Positions 1 to 6,779 of a DNA stretch of 7,830 nucleotides are shown one piece after another. The DNA lies in NCBI GenBank assembly GCA_011775825.1, contig JAABYK010000280.1:1-7830 (forward strand), in the 5' to 3' direction. The translations under genes and the position numbers were made by a program. The notes under the pieces were generated by a model that was given only the letters and a program-made list of their open reading frames with translations, was not told the origin of the DNA and did no database searches. This stretch comes from Candidatus Zhuqueibacterota bacterium (GTDB taxonomy: Bacteria > Zhuqueibacterota > Zhuqueibacteria > Oceanimicrobiales > Oceanimicrobiaceae). Position 1 is the stretch's first letter. Every line of letters begins with the position of its first letter.

Positions 1-606
1 TTGCCGAAATACCGTGGCGCGGCTCCGATAAATTGGGCCATCATAAACGGTGAAACAGAAACCGGATTGACCACATTTTTCATCCAGGAAAAAGTGGATA
101 CGGGCGCGATTATTTTGCAGAAAAAAGTTTCCATCGGAGAAGATGAAACTGCCGGGGAGCTGCATAATAGGTTGGCGCGACTTGGAGGAGAGCTGATTTT
201 TGAAACCGTTGATCTTATTGAACAAGGAGAGGCCCAGCCAACCCACCAAGAAGGCGAAATCACCAGAGCCCCGAAGATTACCAAAGAACTCTGCCAGATT
301 AACTGGAAACAATCGAACCGGGCTATTCGCAACTTGATCAGAGGACTAAGCCCAAATCCCGGAGCTTATACTTTTCTGAACGGAAAGATTTTAAAGGTCT
401 TCGATTCAAAACCAGTCGATGACACAAAAGACGGTAGACAGCCGGGTGAAATCGTCAACGCGGACTCAAAAGCTGGCTTCATTGAGGTTGCAACCGGTGA
501 GGGTCATCTTCGACTCACCGAAGTACAACCCGAGGGGAAACGTAGAATGACCGCGAGCGAGTTTTTGAGAGGGCATCGTTTAAGAAAAGGTGAGATACTT
601 GGGTAG
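1..606 (+). CDS. fmt: Methionyl-tRNA formyltransferase, 3' part (5' end outside window)
   Basis: Transfers a formyl group from 10-formyl-tetrahydrofolate to the amino group of Met-tRNA(fMet), allowing bacterial translation initiation in the cytoplasm. The reading frame is open from base 1, so the leading TTG is an internal Leu codon and not a start. About 110 N-terminal residues, including the Asn and His of the catalytic triad, lie upstream. The visible 201 residues begin in the family motif LPKYRGAAPINWA. The segment KVDTGAI (residues 31-37) holds the Asp (residue 33) corresponding to the catalytic Asp of the family. The C-terminal tRNA-binding domain is recognisable from about residue 92, with ITKE, INW and the signature LIRGLSPNPGAYT. 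The end is intact, with a TAG stop. It overlaps the start of rsmB, a very common bacterial gene pair. Identification is secure from motifs; only the missing 5' part is unseen. Confidence 0.96.
   Translation: MPKYRGAAPINWAIINGETETGLTTFFIQEKVDTGAIILQKKVSIGEDETAGELHNRLARLGGELIFETVDLIEQGEAQPTHQEGEITRAPKITKELCQINWKQSNRAIRNLIRGLSPNPGAYTFLNGKILKVFDSKPVDDTKDGRQPGEIVNADSKAGFIEVATGEGHLRLTEVQPEGKRRMTASEFLRGHRLRKGEILG
585..593 (+). promoter_or_regulatory. Ribosome binding site inside the fmt end; decides the rsmB start
   Basis: The stretch AAAAGGTGA lies within the last codons of fmt. AAGGTGA (587-593) ends five bases before a TTG codon at 599. The GTG at 590 lies inside this motif and has only a weak purine run before it. 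The same AAGGTGA core precedes the mutase ATG at 5166, which supports it as a working Shine-Dalgarno form in this genome. This favours TTG 599 as the real rsmB start, three codons inside the longest frame, but both remain possible. Confidence 0.5.
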
Positions 607-1936
607 TCCGGCACCAACAATCCGTCAGCTTTCTGTGGAAATCCTGGAAAGCGTCAGTAAGAATGGGGCTTATGCAGACGAGCTTTTGTCGAAAAGTTTT
701 CTTAAACATAACTTTGATTCGAAAGACAAAAATTTGTTAATCGAACTCGTAAACGGTACGTTGCGCTGGCGCGGGCAATTGGATTGGATTTTAAAGAGAT
801 CGTTCCGAGGCAATTTCGAAACGTGTCCACCCAGCTTACGAAGCATTTTGGAAGTGAGTTTGTACCAAATCCGGTTTTTAGATAGAATTCCAAAATATGC
901 AGCCGTGAATGAAGGCGTTGAACTTGCGAAACGAGTAGGAGGGAAGCGTTGGGGAAACCTGGTTAATGGCGTTCTCAGGAATTACTTACGAACTCATCGG
1001 TCGATAACCCTTCCGTCATTTGAAAATGATCCCGTTAAAGCGCTGGCCATTCACTTTTCACATCCGGAGTGGATGGTAAAAAGATGGCTTGAACGATACG
1101 GGCTTGAAGATACACGAGCGCTGTGTGAATACAACAATTCTCGACCACAAATAACCCTGAGAGTAAACACGTTAAAAACAACCAGAGAGTCCATCATAAA
1201 AGAGTTTGAAGCTGCAGACATCAAAGTTGAACGTGGCCGATATTTTGATGATTTCGTAAAAGTAGACAGACCTGGCAATGTAACTCAGTTCTCGTCTTTT
1301 TCTCAAGGCCTTTTTGTCATCCAGGATGAGAGTGCCGCCATTGCGTGCTTACTTCTCGCACCTCAGAAGGGCGATGTTGTTCTGGATTTATGTGCTGCAC
1401 CCGGCGGGAAAGCAACTTATATTGCACAATTGATGAATGACGAAGGAACAGTTCTGGCGGTGGATCGAGATCATGATCGTATGAAGCTGTTGCAGGATAA
1501 CATCGACCGCTTGAGCTTGAAATCAATCCGTACGATTGTAGCGGATGGAACAGAGTTACAGGTTCAACCGGTGGACAAGATTCTTCTGGATGCACCTTGT
1601 TCTGGGCTGGGTGTGTTGTGCAAGCGTGCTGATCTGCGTTGGAAACGAAATCTTGAAGATGTTTTCAAGAGCACAACGCTGCAAAAGGCTCTGCTTGAAC
1701 ATGCCGCGAAGTTACTGAAACGTGGCGGCGCGTTGGTTTACAGCACCTGTACAATAGAACCGGAAGAAAACGAAGCGTTGATTGAGGGTTTTTTGCAGGT
1801 GCATCAGGAATTTGCAGTAGATCTGCCCGTTTCAACATTGAATGGATTCCGGGCTGCTCCCCAAAAGTATTGGCATGCATTGCCGCATAAACACAAAGTG
1901 GATGGAGTTTTTGCAGTTAGACTAAAAAAGCAATAA
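590..1936 (+). CDS. rsmB: 16S rRNA (cytosine-967-C5)-methyltransferase RsmB
   Basis: SAM-dependent enzyme that makes m5C967 (E. coli numbering) in 16S rRNA. The 448 residues are near the usual family length. Residues about 8-135 form the NusB-like RNA-binding domain (GAYADELL, VNGTLRWRGQLDWIL, NGVLRNYLR). The catalytic domain follows: SAM-binding motif I DLCAAPGGKATYIA (266-279), acidic ribose contact in VDRD (291-294), motif III Asp 319 (ADGT), motif IV DAPCSGLGVL (334-343) with Cys 337, and motif VI YSTCTIEPEEN with the nucleophile Cys 387. In this family Cys 387 attacks C6 of the base and Cys 337 helps release the product. The C-terminal signature LPHKHKVDGVFAVRL is complete. The coordinates use GTG 590, giving a 17-base overlap with fmt. 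TTG 599 is the better-spaced alternative. Coupled translation with fmt is likely. The PASTA gene starts 10 bases downstream. Confidence 0.95.
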   Translation: MRYLGSPAPTIRQLSVEILESVSKNGAYADELLSKSFLKHNFDSKDKNLLIELVNGTLRWRGQLDWILKRSFRGNFETCPPSLRSILEVSLYQIRFLDRIPKYAAVNEGVELAKRVGGKRWGNLVNGVLRNYLRTHRSITLPSFENDPVKALAIHFSHPEWMVKRWLERYGLEDTRALCEYNNSRPQITLRVNTLKTTRESIIKEFEAADIKVERGRYFDDFVKVDRPGNVTQFSSFSQGLFVIQDESAAIACLLLAPQKGDVVLDLCAAPGGKATYIAQLMNDEGTVLAVDRDHDRMKLLQDNIDRLSLKSIRTIVADGTELQVQPVDKILLDAPCSGLGVLCKRADLRWKRNLEDVFKSTTLQKALLEHAAKLLKRGGALVYSTCTIEPEENEALIEGFLQVHQEFAVDLPVSTLNGFRAAPQKYWHALPHKHKVDGVFAVRLKKQ

Positions 1937-1946
1937 ACAGAGCAAA

Positions 1947-2729
1947 ATGATTCAAGATCTTCTTACAAACATTAAAGACTTCCTCGCAAAAGTTTTTACT
2001 CCCAAAACGGTAGCTATTTTGGCTGCGCTGTTTGTCGCATTTGTTGCCGTCGTTATCCTTTTTGACCAAGTCATTATGCCGCGGTATACCAGGCATGGTG
2101 AAGCATTGGCGGTCCCAAATGTTGTTGCAGAAAGATACGAAACTGCAAAAGAATTGCTCGAAATGCAGGGGCTGGAGGCCGTAAAACAGGGAGAACAATA
2201 CGATTCGCAGATACCATTTGGCTACGTGGTCGATCAAAATCCGCGAGCCAACAGATTGGTCAAAAAAGGTCGGCGCGTCTATTTGACCGTAAGCGTGGGG
2301 GAGAAAGAGGTTCAAGTGCCAAATCTCGTCGGACTTTCCGAGACAAATGCTGAAGAAACCCTGAAGAGTTTGGGATTGCGTGTTGGTGAGCGTGAGTACA
2401 AATATGTCCCCAATGAAGTACCTAAAGTGGTGATCGAACAATCGGTTCCATCCGAATCATTTGTGAAAGCGAATTCTGCGGTTGATATTACCGTCAGTCT
2501 CGGTGAACCTGTGGAGAACGTGATGGTGCCATCTATTCTGGGCAAGACTCTTGAGTCAGCAAAAAGAGAGATTCAAAGAGCGGGTCTGACATTTGGTGAT
2601 GTTAGCTATCAATTCAATCAGTCTTTGTTGCCAAATACGGTTATTGATCAATCTCCGGAGCCGGGTCTAAAAGTATCTGCAGGCGATACAGTGAATTTAA
2701 TTGTGAGTCGAATTGGAGAATCAAATTAG
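1947..2729 (+). CDS. Membrane-anchored protein with three PASTA domains
   Basis: The protein has 260 residues: a short N-terminal segment (1-20), one strongly hydrophobic helix (about 21-44, AILAALFVAFVAVVILF), then three tandem PASTA repeats at about 53-118, 121-187 and 190-256. Each repeat shows the family pattern: a VPN or VPS start, a helix ending in GL, a VIDQ/VVDQ/VIEQ-type strand, P followed by a small residue, then G or S and an ITVSLG-like strand. PASTA domains are known to bind peptidoglycan fragments or beta-lactams, or to act as spacers, in Ser/Thr kinases and high-molecular-weight PBPs. Neither a kinase nor a transpeptidase domain is present here. The topology predicted from the sequence is a short cytoplasmic N-terminus with the repeats outside the inner membrane. 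It may sense or bind the cell wall, but its actual role is unknown. The ATG has only a weak upstream purine run. The rpe gene starts two bases after its stop, so co-expression is likely. Confidence 0.88.
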   Translation: MIQDLLTNIKDFLAKVFTPKTVAILAALFVAFVAVVILFDQVIMPRYTRHGEALAVPNVVAERYETAKELLEMQGLEAVKQGEQYDSQIPFGYVVDQNPRANRLVKKGRRVYLTVSVGEKEVQVPNLVGLSETNAEETLKSLGLRVGEREYKYVPNEVPKVVIEQSVPSESFVKANSAVDITVSLGEPVENVMVPSILGKTLESAKREIQRAGLTFGDVSYQFNQSLLPNTVIDQSPEPGLKVSAGDTVNLIVSRIGESN

Positions 2730-2731
2730 CC

Positions 2732-3400
2732 ATGGTTAAGATTGCACCCTCAATTTTGTCCGCTGATTTTTCAAAGCTTCGAGACCAGATTGAGATCGCT
2801 GAACAGGCCGGGGCGGATTGGCTGCATCTGGATGTCATGGACGGACATTTTGTACCCAATATCACATTTGGGCCTATCATGGTTGAAGCCGTTAAGAAGA
2901 TGACGAATCTGCCATTGGATGTACACCTCATGATTGAAAATCCCGACGATTATATCAGAGGTTTTCGAGATGCCGGGGCTGATACCATCACGGTACATGT
3001 CGAGGCCAGCAGACATCTAAATCGCACCCTAAATGAAATTACCAAATTAGGCGCACAGGTTGGCGTAGCCTTAAACCCAGCGACCCCCACAGCCTTCCTT
3101 GAACAGATTTTGAACGATGTAAACTTAATTTTGGTCATGACAGTGAACCCTGGTTTTGGTGGGCAAAAGTTTATAAGCTTCATGGTGAAAAAGATCAGAT
3201 TTGTTGCGAATTTGATTAAAGAATCGGGTCGCGACATTTATCTGGAGGTCGATGGCGGAATTGATAAGCTTACAACGCCAACGGTAGTCGAGGCTGGCGC
3301 CAATGTTCTCGTGTCTGGATCGGCAATTTTCGGAGCAGCGGACATTGCCAAAGCCTTAACAGAAATAAAATCAAGCATACCCGATCCAGAAATTTCTTGA
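2732..3400 (+). CDS. rpe: Ribulose-phosphate 3-epimerase
   Basis: Interconverts D-ribulose 5-phosphate and D-xylulose 5-phosphate in the cytoplasm (pentose phosphate or Calvin-type pathways). The 222 residues match the usual TIM-barrel length. Motifs run in order: APSILSADF (5-13) with the substrate-contacting Ser; LHLDVMDGHFVPNITFGP (31-48) with metal ligand His 32 and catalytic Asp 34; DVHLMI (63-68) with His 65; VNPGFGGQKFI (138-148), the flexible phosphate loop; EVDGGI (172-177) with the second catalytic/metal Asp 174; and VSGSAIF (194-200), phosphate binding. All expected metal and acid-base residues are present. The ATG follows the PASTA stop by two bases, with a GGAGA at 2715-2719 as a somewhat distant ribosome binding site. 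The gene ends the first operon, and its TGA stop lies within the -35 box of the next gene's promoter. There is no Calvin-cycle context in view, so a pentose-phosphate role is the default reading. Confidence 0.97.
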   Translation: MVKIAPSILSADFSKLRDQIEIAEQAGADWLHLDVMDGHFVPNITFGPIMVEAVKKMTNLPLDVHLMIENPDDYIRGFRDAGADTITVHVEASRHLNRTLNEITKLGAQVGVALNPATPTAFLEQILNDVNLILVMTVNPGFGGQKFISFMVKKIRFVANLIKESGRDIYLEVDGGIDKLTTPTVVEAGANVLVSGSAIFGAADIAKALTEIKSSIPDPEIS

Positions 3401-3425
3401 CAAAAATTAATTAAATAATTATATT
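3397..3425 (+). promoter_or_regulatory. Housekeeping (sigma-70 type) promoter of the cold-shock gene
   Basis: TTGACA (3397-3402), a perfect -35 box, is followed by exactly 17 bases and then TATATT (3420-3425), one mismatch from the -10 consensus. The spacer is extremely AT-rich. The -35 box overlaps the rpe stop codon. Transcription would start near 3432, giving a leader of about 30 bases. This is much shorter than the roughly 160-base thermosensor leaders known for E. coli cspA. The promoter is inferred from sequence match and position. Confidence 0.8.
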
Positions 3426-3446
3426 TTTGTCGAAGCTCTGTAGAAT

Positions 3447-3457
3447 TAAGGAGGAGG
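3447..3457 (+). promoter_or_regulatory. Very strong tandem Shine-Dalgarno site of the cold-shock gene
   Basis: TAAGGAGG (3447-3454) is an 8-base match to the complement of a canonical 16S rRNA tail, nine bases before the ATG. A second register, AGGAGG (3452-3457), overlaps it and sits six bases before the ATG. The neighbouring genes have far weaker sites, so this gene is likely translated at a high level. Confidence 0.85.
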
Positions 3458-3463
3458 AGAGTT

Positions 3464-3664
3464 ATGGACAAAGGTACAGTCAAATGGTTTAACGATAACA
3501 AGGGTTATGGATTCATCGTGAACGAAAACGGAGACGATGTCTTTGTTCACTTTTCTGTAATCGAAATGGACGGTTACAAAACCCTTCAGGAGGGAACGGA
3601 AGTTCAATTTGAGTGCATCTCGGGAGAAAAGGGTCTGCATGCCACAAAGGTCGTCAGGTTGTAA
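3464..3664 (+). CDS. Cold-shock domain protein (CspA family)
   Basis: Small single-stranded nucleic-acid-binding protein, usually an RNA chaperone that keeps mRNA unfolded. It is a single cold-shock domain of 66 residues, the standard length. It begins GTVKWFN (4-10) and carries RNP1 as KGYGFI (13-18) and RNP2 as DVFVHFS (25-31), with the exposed aromatic residues Trp 8, Tyr 15, Phe 17, Phe 27, His 29 and Phe 30 in their expected places. The end (HATKVVRL) corresponds to the usual A..V final strand. It is a one-gene unit with its own strong promoter, strong ribosome binding site and terminator. Whether it is induced by cold cannot be told: the short leader and strong promoter suit high constitutive or growth-linked expression. 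Paralogue assignment (cspA, cspB and so on) is not possible, so no symbol is given. Confidence 0.96.
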   Translation: MDKGTVKWFNDNKGYGFIVNENGDDVFVHFSVIEMDGYKTLQEGTEVQFECISGEKGLHATKVVRL

Positions 3665-3706
3665 CCCATCATAAATCGTTAAATGCAGAATTTGTACTTT
3701 TTCGTC

Positions 3707-3739
3707 AAACCCCGGTTTTTGAATCGGGGTTTTGTTTTG
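3707..3739 (+). terminator. Intrinsic terminator after the cold-shock gene
   Basis: AAACCCCG (3707-3714) pairs with CGGGGTTT (3725-3732), with one further G-T pair (3715 with 3724) and an 8-base loop. The stem runs straight into a T-rich tail (TTTTGTTTT, 3730-3738). It lies 43 bases after the cold-shock stop and separates that gene from the next operon. Confidence 0.88.
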
Positions 3740-3771
3740 TATCATATTAAGTTGATCGGAGTATAAAAGCT

Positions 3772-4206
3772 GTGGAATTCACCAAGAGAGACGTTGAAAA
3801 AATCGCGAAGGTTCTTGGAGTTGAAGCAAAAGACTGGGGAAACAATTATCGCTTGATTTTGGAGAACGCGGAGCAGGGCCGCAAATTATCCCTCGAAATA
3901 TACCCAAACATTCCCATCGGCAGCGAAAAGGGTAACCTCATAAGCGTTTACACCCACAACACCCATTTGCAATTGCACTTTTGTACCGGTTTTGTGATCA
4001 GCGAAATGCTCGGAGAGGTCACGTTTATCGGTGAGTATCAGGGGCGATTATCCGGCCTGATTATCGAAAAAGAGGCAGGTTGCTCATTGTATTCGAATGT
4101 TGATACAAGCCTGCTTTCCGGAGATTTTACGAAATTAGGCCCCGAAGTCATGCTTTCAGGAATTGCTTTATCGCTATCGGAGGGAATCCTTCCGGAATCG
4201 GATTGA
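3772..4206 (+). CDS. Hypothetical protein of 144 residues, family not recognised
   Basis: I do not recognise this protein. It probably starts at GTG 3772: CGGAG (3757-3761) precedes it by 10 bases, and the helical segment FTKRDVEKIAKVLGV begins right after. The composition looks soluble: no signal peptide or transmembrane helix, an acidic balance, and two cysteines (71 and 104) not arranged as a metal-binding pair. An N-terminal helix (about 3-20) is followed by a largely strand-like middle (YRLILEN, KLSLEIYP, LISVYTH, LQLHFCTGFVI, VTFIGEYQ, LSGLIIEKEAGCSLYSNV) and a C-terminal hydrophobic helix (about 124-140). Codon use and reading-frame length look like a real gene, and the stop is 12 bases before xerD with no frame in conflict. 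It is probably the first gene of the operon that continues into xerD. No function can be assigned; the alpha/beta layout would fit a small binding or regulatory domain, but that is a guess. Confidence 0.72.
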   Translation: MEFTKRDVEKIAKVLGVEAKDWGNNYRLILENAEQGRKLSLEIYPNIPIGSEKGNLISVYTHNTHLQLHFCTGFVISEMLGEVTFIGEYQGRLSGLIIEKEAGCSLYSNVDTSLLSGDFTKLGPEVMLSGIALSLSEGILPESD

Positions 4207-4218
4207 TATGCTCGGGCC

Positions 4219-5142
4219 ATGGAAGAGCATCTCACTGAATTTTTGAATTTCCTGCGAATCGAAAGAAATTCAGCCAGCAATACCATTCTATCCTACGAAA
4301 ATGACCTGCAACGCTATCTAAGCTTTCTAAGAAATAAAGGAATTACAAACCTGTCAGAGGTACAACCTTCTGACATTCTGCAGCTGGTTCACGCGCTGGC
4401 AAAAGTTGGTTATGCTCCAGCCAGCAGTGCTCGAAATTTGTCCGCGATTAGAATGTTCCATCGATTTTTGGTTCGAGAAGACATTCTGGAGATTGATCCG
4501 GCGATGAACATTAGTTTCCCGAAACAGACGAAAAAATTACCGAGCACATTAAATCAATTTGAAATCGATTCAATTCTTCACCAACCTGACCTGACTAAAA
4601 ACGGGGGAGTCCGCGATAAAGCCATGCTCGAGTTTTTATATGCTGCCGGAGTCAGGGTTTCCGAGCTCATTGGAATAAAAATTTCTGATTTGTTTTTTAA
4701 GGAAGGATTTATTAGAGTTATTGGGAAGGGAAATAAGGAACGAATCGTGCCAATAGGGAACCAAGCCATCTATCACACATCTAAATATATTGAGAGCGTA
4801 CGTCCCCAGGTGGCCAGGGTAGGGAAGAGTGGCGATTTTGTTTTCCTGAATTTGCGCGGAAGCCCATTGACTCGGATGGGATTTTGGAAAATTTTGCGCT
4901 CATATGTTGTAAAAGCGGGGATAAGGAAGAAAATATCACCACATACGTTCCGGCACTCCTTCGCAACACATCTCATCGAAGGTGGTGCTGATCTACGTGC
5001 TGTACAAGAGATGTTGGGGCATGCCGATATTTCAAGCACCCAGATTTATACGCATTTGGATCGTGAATACCTGAAAGAAGTACATCGACATTTTCATCCA
5101 CGAGAGAAATACGGTAATGTGGCAACTAAAAACAGTGATTGA
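4219..5142 (+). CDS. xerD: Tyrosine site-specific recombinase XerD
   Basis: With XerC it resolves chromosome dimers at dif near the terminus, normally under FtsK control at the division septum. The 307 residues match the Xer family (about 300). The N-terminal SAM-like core-binding domain spans about 1-100 (TILSYENDLQRYLSFL; SSARNLSAIRMFHRFL). The catalytic domain holds the full set: Arg 146 (GVRVSEL), the beta-hairpin Lys 170 (GKGNKER), His 242 and Arg 245 (PHTFRHSFATHL), His 268 (LGHADISSTQ) and the nucleophile Tyr 277 (IYTHL). XerD is preferred over XerC because of the GADLRAVQ, LGHADISSTQIYTH and terminal VHRHFHPRE pattern, which resembles the XerD ending. An integron or phage integrase is unlikely given the housekeeping context and normal length. 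The ATG is the only start available in frame, because a stop lies 15 bases upstream; its ribosome binding site is poor, suggesting coupling to the upstream gene. Confidence 0.93.
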   Translation: MEEHLTEFLNFLRIERNSASNTILSYENDLQRYLSFLRNKGITNLSEVQPSDILQLVHALAKVGYAPASSARNLSAIRMFHRFLVREDILEIDPAMNISFPKQTKKLPSTLNQFEIDSILHQPDLTKNGGVRDKAMLEFLYAAGVRVSELIGIKISDLFFKEGFIRVIGKGNKERIVPIGNQAIYHTSKYIESVRPQVARVGKSGDFVFLNLRGSPLTRMGFWKILRSYVVKAGIRKKISPHTFRHSFATHLIEGGADLRAVQEMLGHADISSTQIYTHLDREYLKEVHRHFHPREKYGNVATKNSD

Positions 5143-5154
5143 ATAATGTGAGCT

Positions 5155-5162
5155 AAGGTGAT
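5155..5162 (+). promoter_or_regulatory. Ribosome binding site of the mutase gene
   Basis: AAGGTGAT ends three bases before the ATG at 5166, with the core AAGGTG five bases away. It fixes this start over other in-frame codons and lies in the 23-base gap after xerD, consistent with continued transcription from the upstream genes. Confidence 0.7.
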
Positions 5163-5165
5163 AAA

Positions 5166-6779
5166 ATGTCAGCGGAAAAGAAATCGCAGAACGGGATCGA
5201 ACGAAAAAATGTCTTTAAAACGGACTCCGACATCAAAATTAAACGGCTTTATCAAGAAGAGGATCTACCTGAAGACATCTCCGAGTTGGGAGATCCTGGA
5301 GGATTTCCATACACTCGGGGTATCTATCCCAACATGTACCGAACTCGACTGTGGACCATGCGCCAATATAGCGGATACGCCACCGCGAGAGAAACCAACC
5401 GGCGTTTTCGGTATCTACTTAAACATGGCCAAACAGGCTTGTCGGTTGCGTTTGACCTTCCGACACAGATGGGATACAATTCTGACAACCCTGTGTGCGA
5501 GGGCGAGGTTGGAAAGGCAGGCGTGATAATCGATAGCCTGGAAGACATGGAAATTTTGTTTCAGGAAATCCCACTGGAAAAAATTACTACTTCCATGACG
5601 ATCAACGCCACTGCGGCCATACTCCTGGCATTATACGTCGCGGTCGCAAAGAAGCAAGGCGCCGATTTATCAAAAATAAGCGGGACAACCCAGAATGATG
5701 TTTTAAAAGAATATATTGCCCGAGCAACATATATTTATCCACCAAAACCCTCGATGCGATTGGTCACAGATATCTTCGAGTACTGTAACGAAAATCTTCC
5801 CAAATGGAACACGATTTCGATCAGCGGTTATCACATCCGCGAGGCCGGGTCTAATGCAGTACAGGAATTAGCCTTCACGTTTGCAAATGCAATTGCCTAC
5901 GTTTCGGCAGCCGTGGATCGGGGACTCAATGTAAATGAATTTGGGGCTCGCCTTTCTTACTTTTTCGCTTGCCACAACAATTTCTTCGAAGAAGTCGCCA
6001 AATTCAGGGCAGCACGTCGCATTTGGGCAAAGATTATGAAGGAAAGGTTCGGAGCCACAAATCCGAAGGCAATGATGTTGCGATTTCATACTCAAACGGC
6101 CGGCTCCACGTTAACTGCGCAACAACCTGACAACAACGTGGTTCGGGTAACGATTCAGGCGCTGGCAGCAGTCTTAGGCGGAACCCAGTCGCTACATACA
6201 AACGCTAAAGATGAAGCACTCGCATTGCCCTCTGAAGAGGCCGCCAGGTTGGCGTTGCGAACCCAGCAAATCATCGCCCATGAGTCCGGTACGGCAGACA
6301 CGGTAGATCCTCTGGCAGGCTCATATTTCTTGGAGAGCCTGACGCATGAGATTGAAAATGACGTTTGGAGACATCTGGAGAAGGTGGATGCCATGGGAGG
6401 GGCCGTTCGTGCCATTGAGCAAAAATACTTCCAGTCGGAAATCACAAAAAGCGCTTACAAGTATCAGAACGCGGTCGAAACAAAAGAGAAAATTATCGTT
6501 GGGATTAATAAATTTATCGATGAGCAGGAACCTAAACAAGAAATATTAAGGGTTGATCCGTCCGTTCAAATGGAGCAAGCAAAAAGGTTGACAAAACTCA
6601 GAGAAAATAGGGACAACAGCAAAGTGGAAAACACATTAGCTGAATTAAGAAAAGCTGCGTCCGGAAGCGAGAACCTGCTGCCCAAAATCATTGAATGTGT
6701 GGAATCGTATGCCACGTTAGGTGAAACCTCGGATGCCTTGAGGGAAGTATTTGGTACATATAACGAGGTTTCAACATGA
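5166..6779 (+). CDS. Methylmalonyl-CoA mutase, large (catalytic, TIM-barrel) subunit
   Basis: Carries the catalytic domain that interconverts methylmalonyl-CoA and succinyl-CoA by an adenosylcobalamin radical reaction. The 537 residues cover the acyl-CoA mutase barrel (about 28-455) and a helical tail; the C-terminal B12-binding domain (DxHxxG) is absent, so a separate small subunit is required. Signatures include PNMYRTRLWTMRQYSGYATA, LSVAFDLPTQMGYNSDN, TTSMTINATA, GTTQND, YPPKPSMRL, SISGYHIREAGS, RFHTQTAGSTLTAQQP and GGTQSLHTNA. Mapping remembered Propionibacterium enzyme positions with a constant offset of 21 puts Tyr 89 at Tyr 68, Gln 197 at Gln 176, Arg 207 at Arg 186 and Tyr 243/His 244 at 222/223. 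Tyr plus Arg at the first and third of these mark true methylmalonyl-CoA specificity; isobutyryl-CoA mutases carry Phe and Gln. It sits 23 bases after xerD and overlaps birA by four bases. The pathway is propionate breakdown or formation. Confidence 0.93.
   Translation: MSAEKKSQNGIERKNVFKTDSDIKIKRLYQEEDLPEDISELGDPGGFPYTRGIYPNMYRTRLWTMRQYSGYATARETNRRFRYLLKHGQTGLSVAFDLPTQMGYNSDNPVCEGEVGKAGVIIDSLEDMEILFQEIPLEKITTSMTINATAAILLALYVAVAKKQGADLSKISGTTQNDVLKEYIARATYIYPPKPSMRLVTDIFEYCNENLPKWNTISISGYHIREAGSNAVQELAFTFANAIAYVSAAVDRGLNVNEFGARLSYFFACHNNFFEEVAKFRAARRIWAKIMKERFGATNPKAMMLRFHTQTAGSTLTAQQPDNNVVRVTIQALAAVLGGTQSLHTNAKDEALALPSEEAARLALRTQQIIAHESGTADTVDPLAGSYFLESLTHEIENDVWRHLEKVDAMGGAVRAIEQKYFQSEITKSAYKYQNAVETKEKIIVGINKFIDEQEPKQEILRVDPSVQMEQAKRLTKLRENRDNSKVENTLAELRKAASGSENLLPKIIECVESYATLGETSDALREVFGTYNEVST

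Noticed and set aside
1917..2441. A 174-residue minus-strand open frame opposite the PASTA gene
   Set aside because: It lies wholly against a convincing plus-strand gene with recognisable domains. Its composition (rich in Phe, His, Cys) is typical of an antisense shadow.
3719..3748. Promoter TTGAAT-N18-CATATT for the 144-residue protein gene
   Set aside because: Both boxes are imperfect, and the -35 falls inside the terminator loop. The operon needs a promoter near here, but the match is too weak to list.
3741..3757. A dif-like XerD half-site (TATTAAGTTGATC at 3745-3757) near the xerD operon
   Set aside because: Only one arm resembles the consensus. There is no matching XerC arm or clear 6-base centre, and dif normally lies near the terminus, not next to xerD.
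4219..5142. Tyrosine recombinase as sign of an integrated mobile element
   Set aside because: Length, motif set and C-terminus fit housekeeping XerD. There is no tRNA target, attachment repeat, phage gene or composition shift nearby.
5158..5526. A 122-residue plus-strand frame overlapping the mutase start
   Set aside because: It is out of frame with a fully recognisable mutase whose motifs cover the same bases. The translation has no recognisable motif and is Arg- and Cys-rich.
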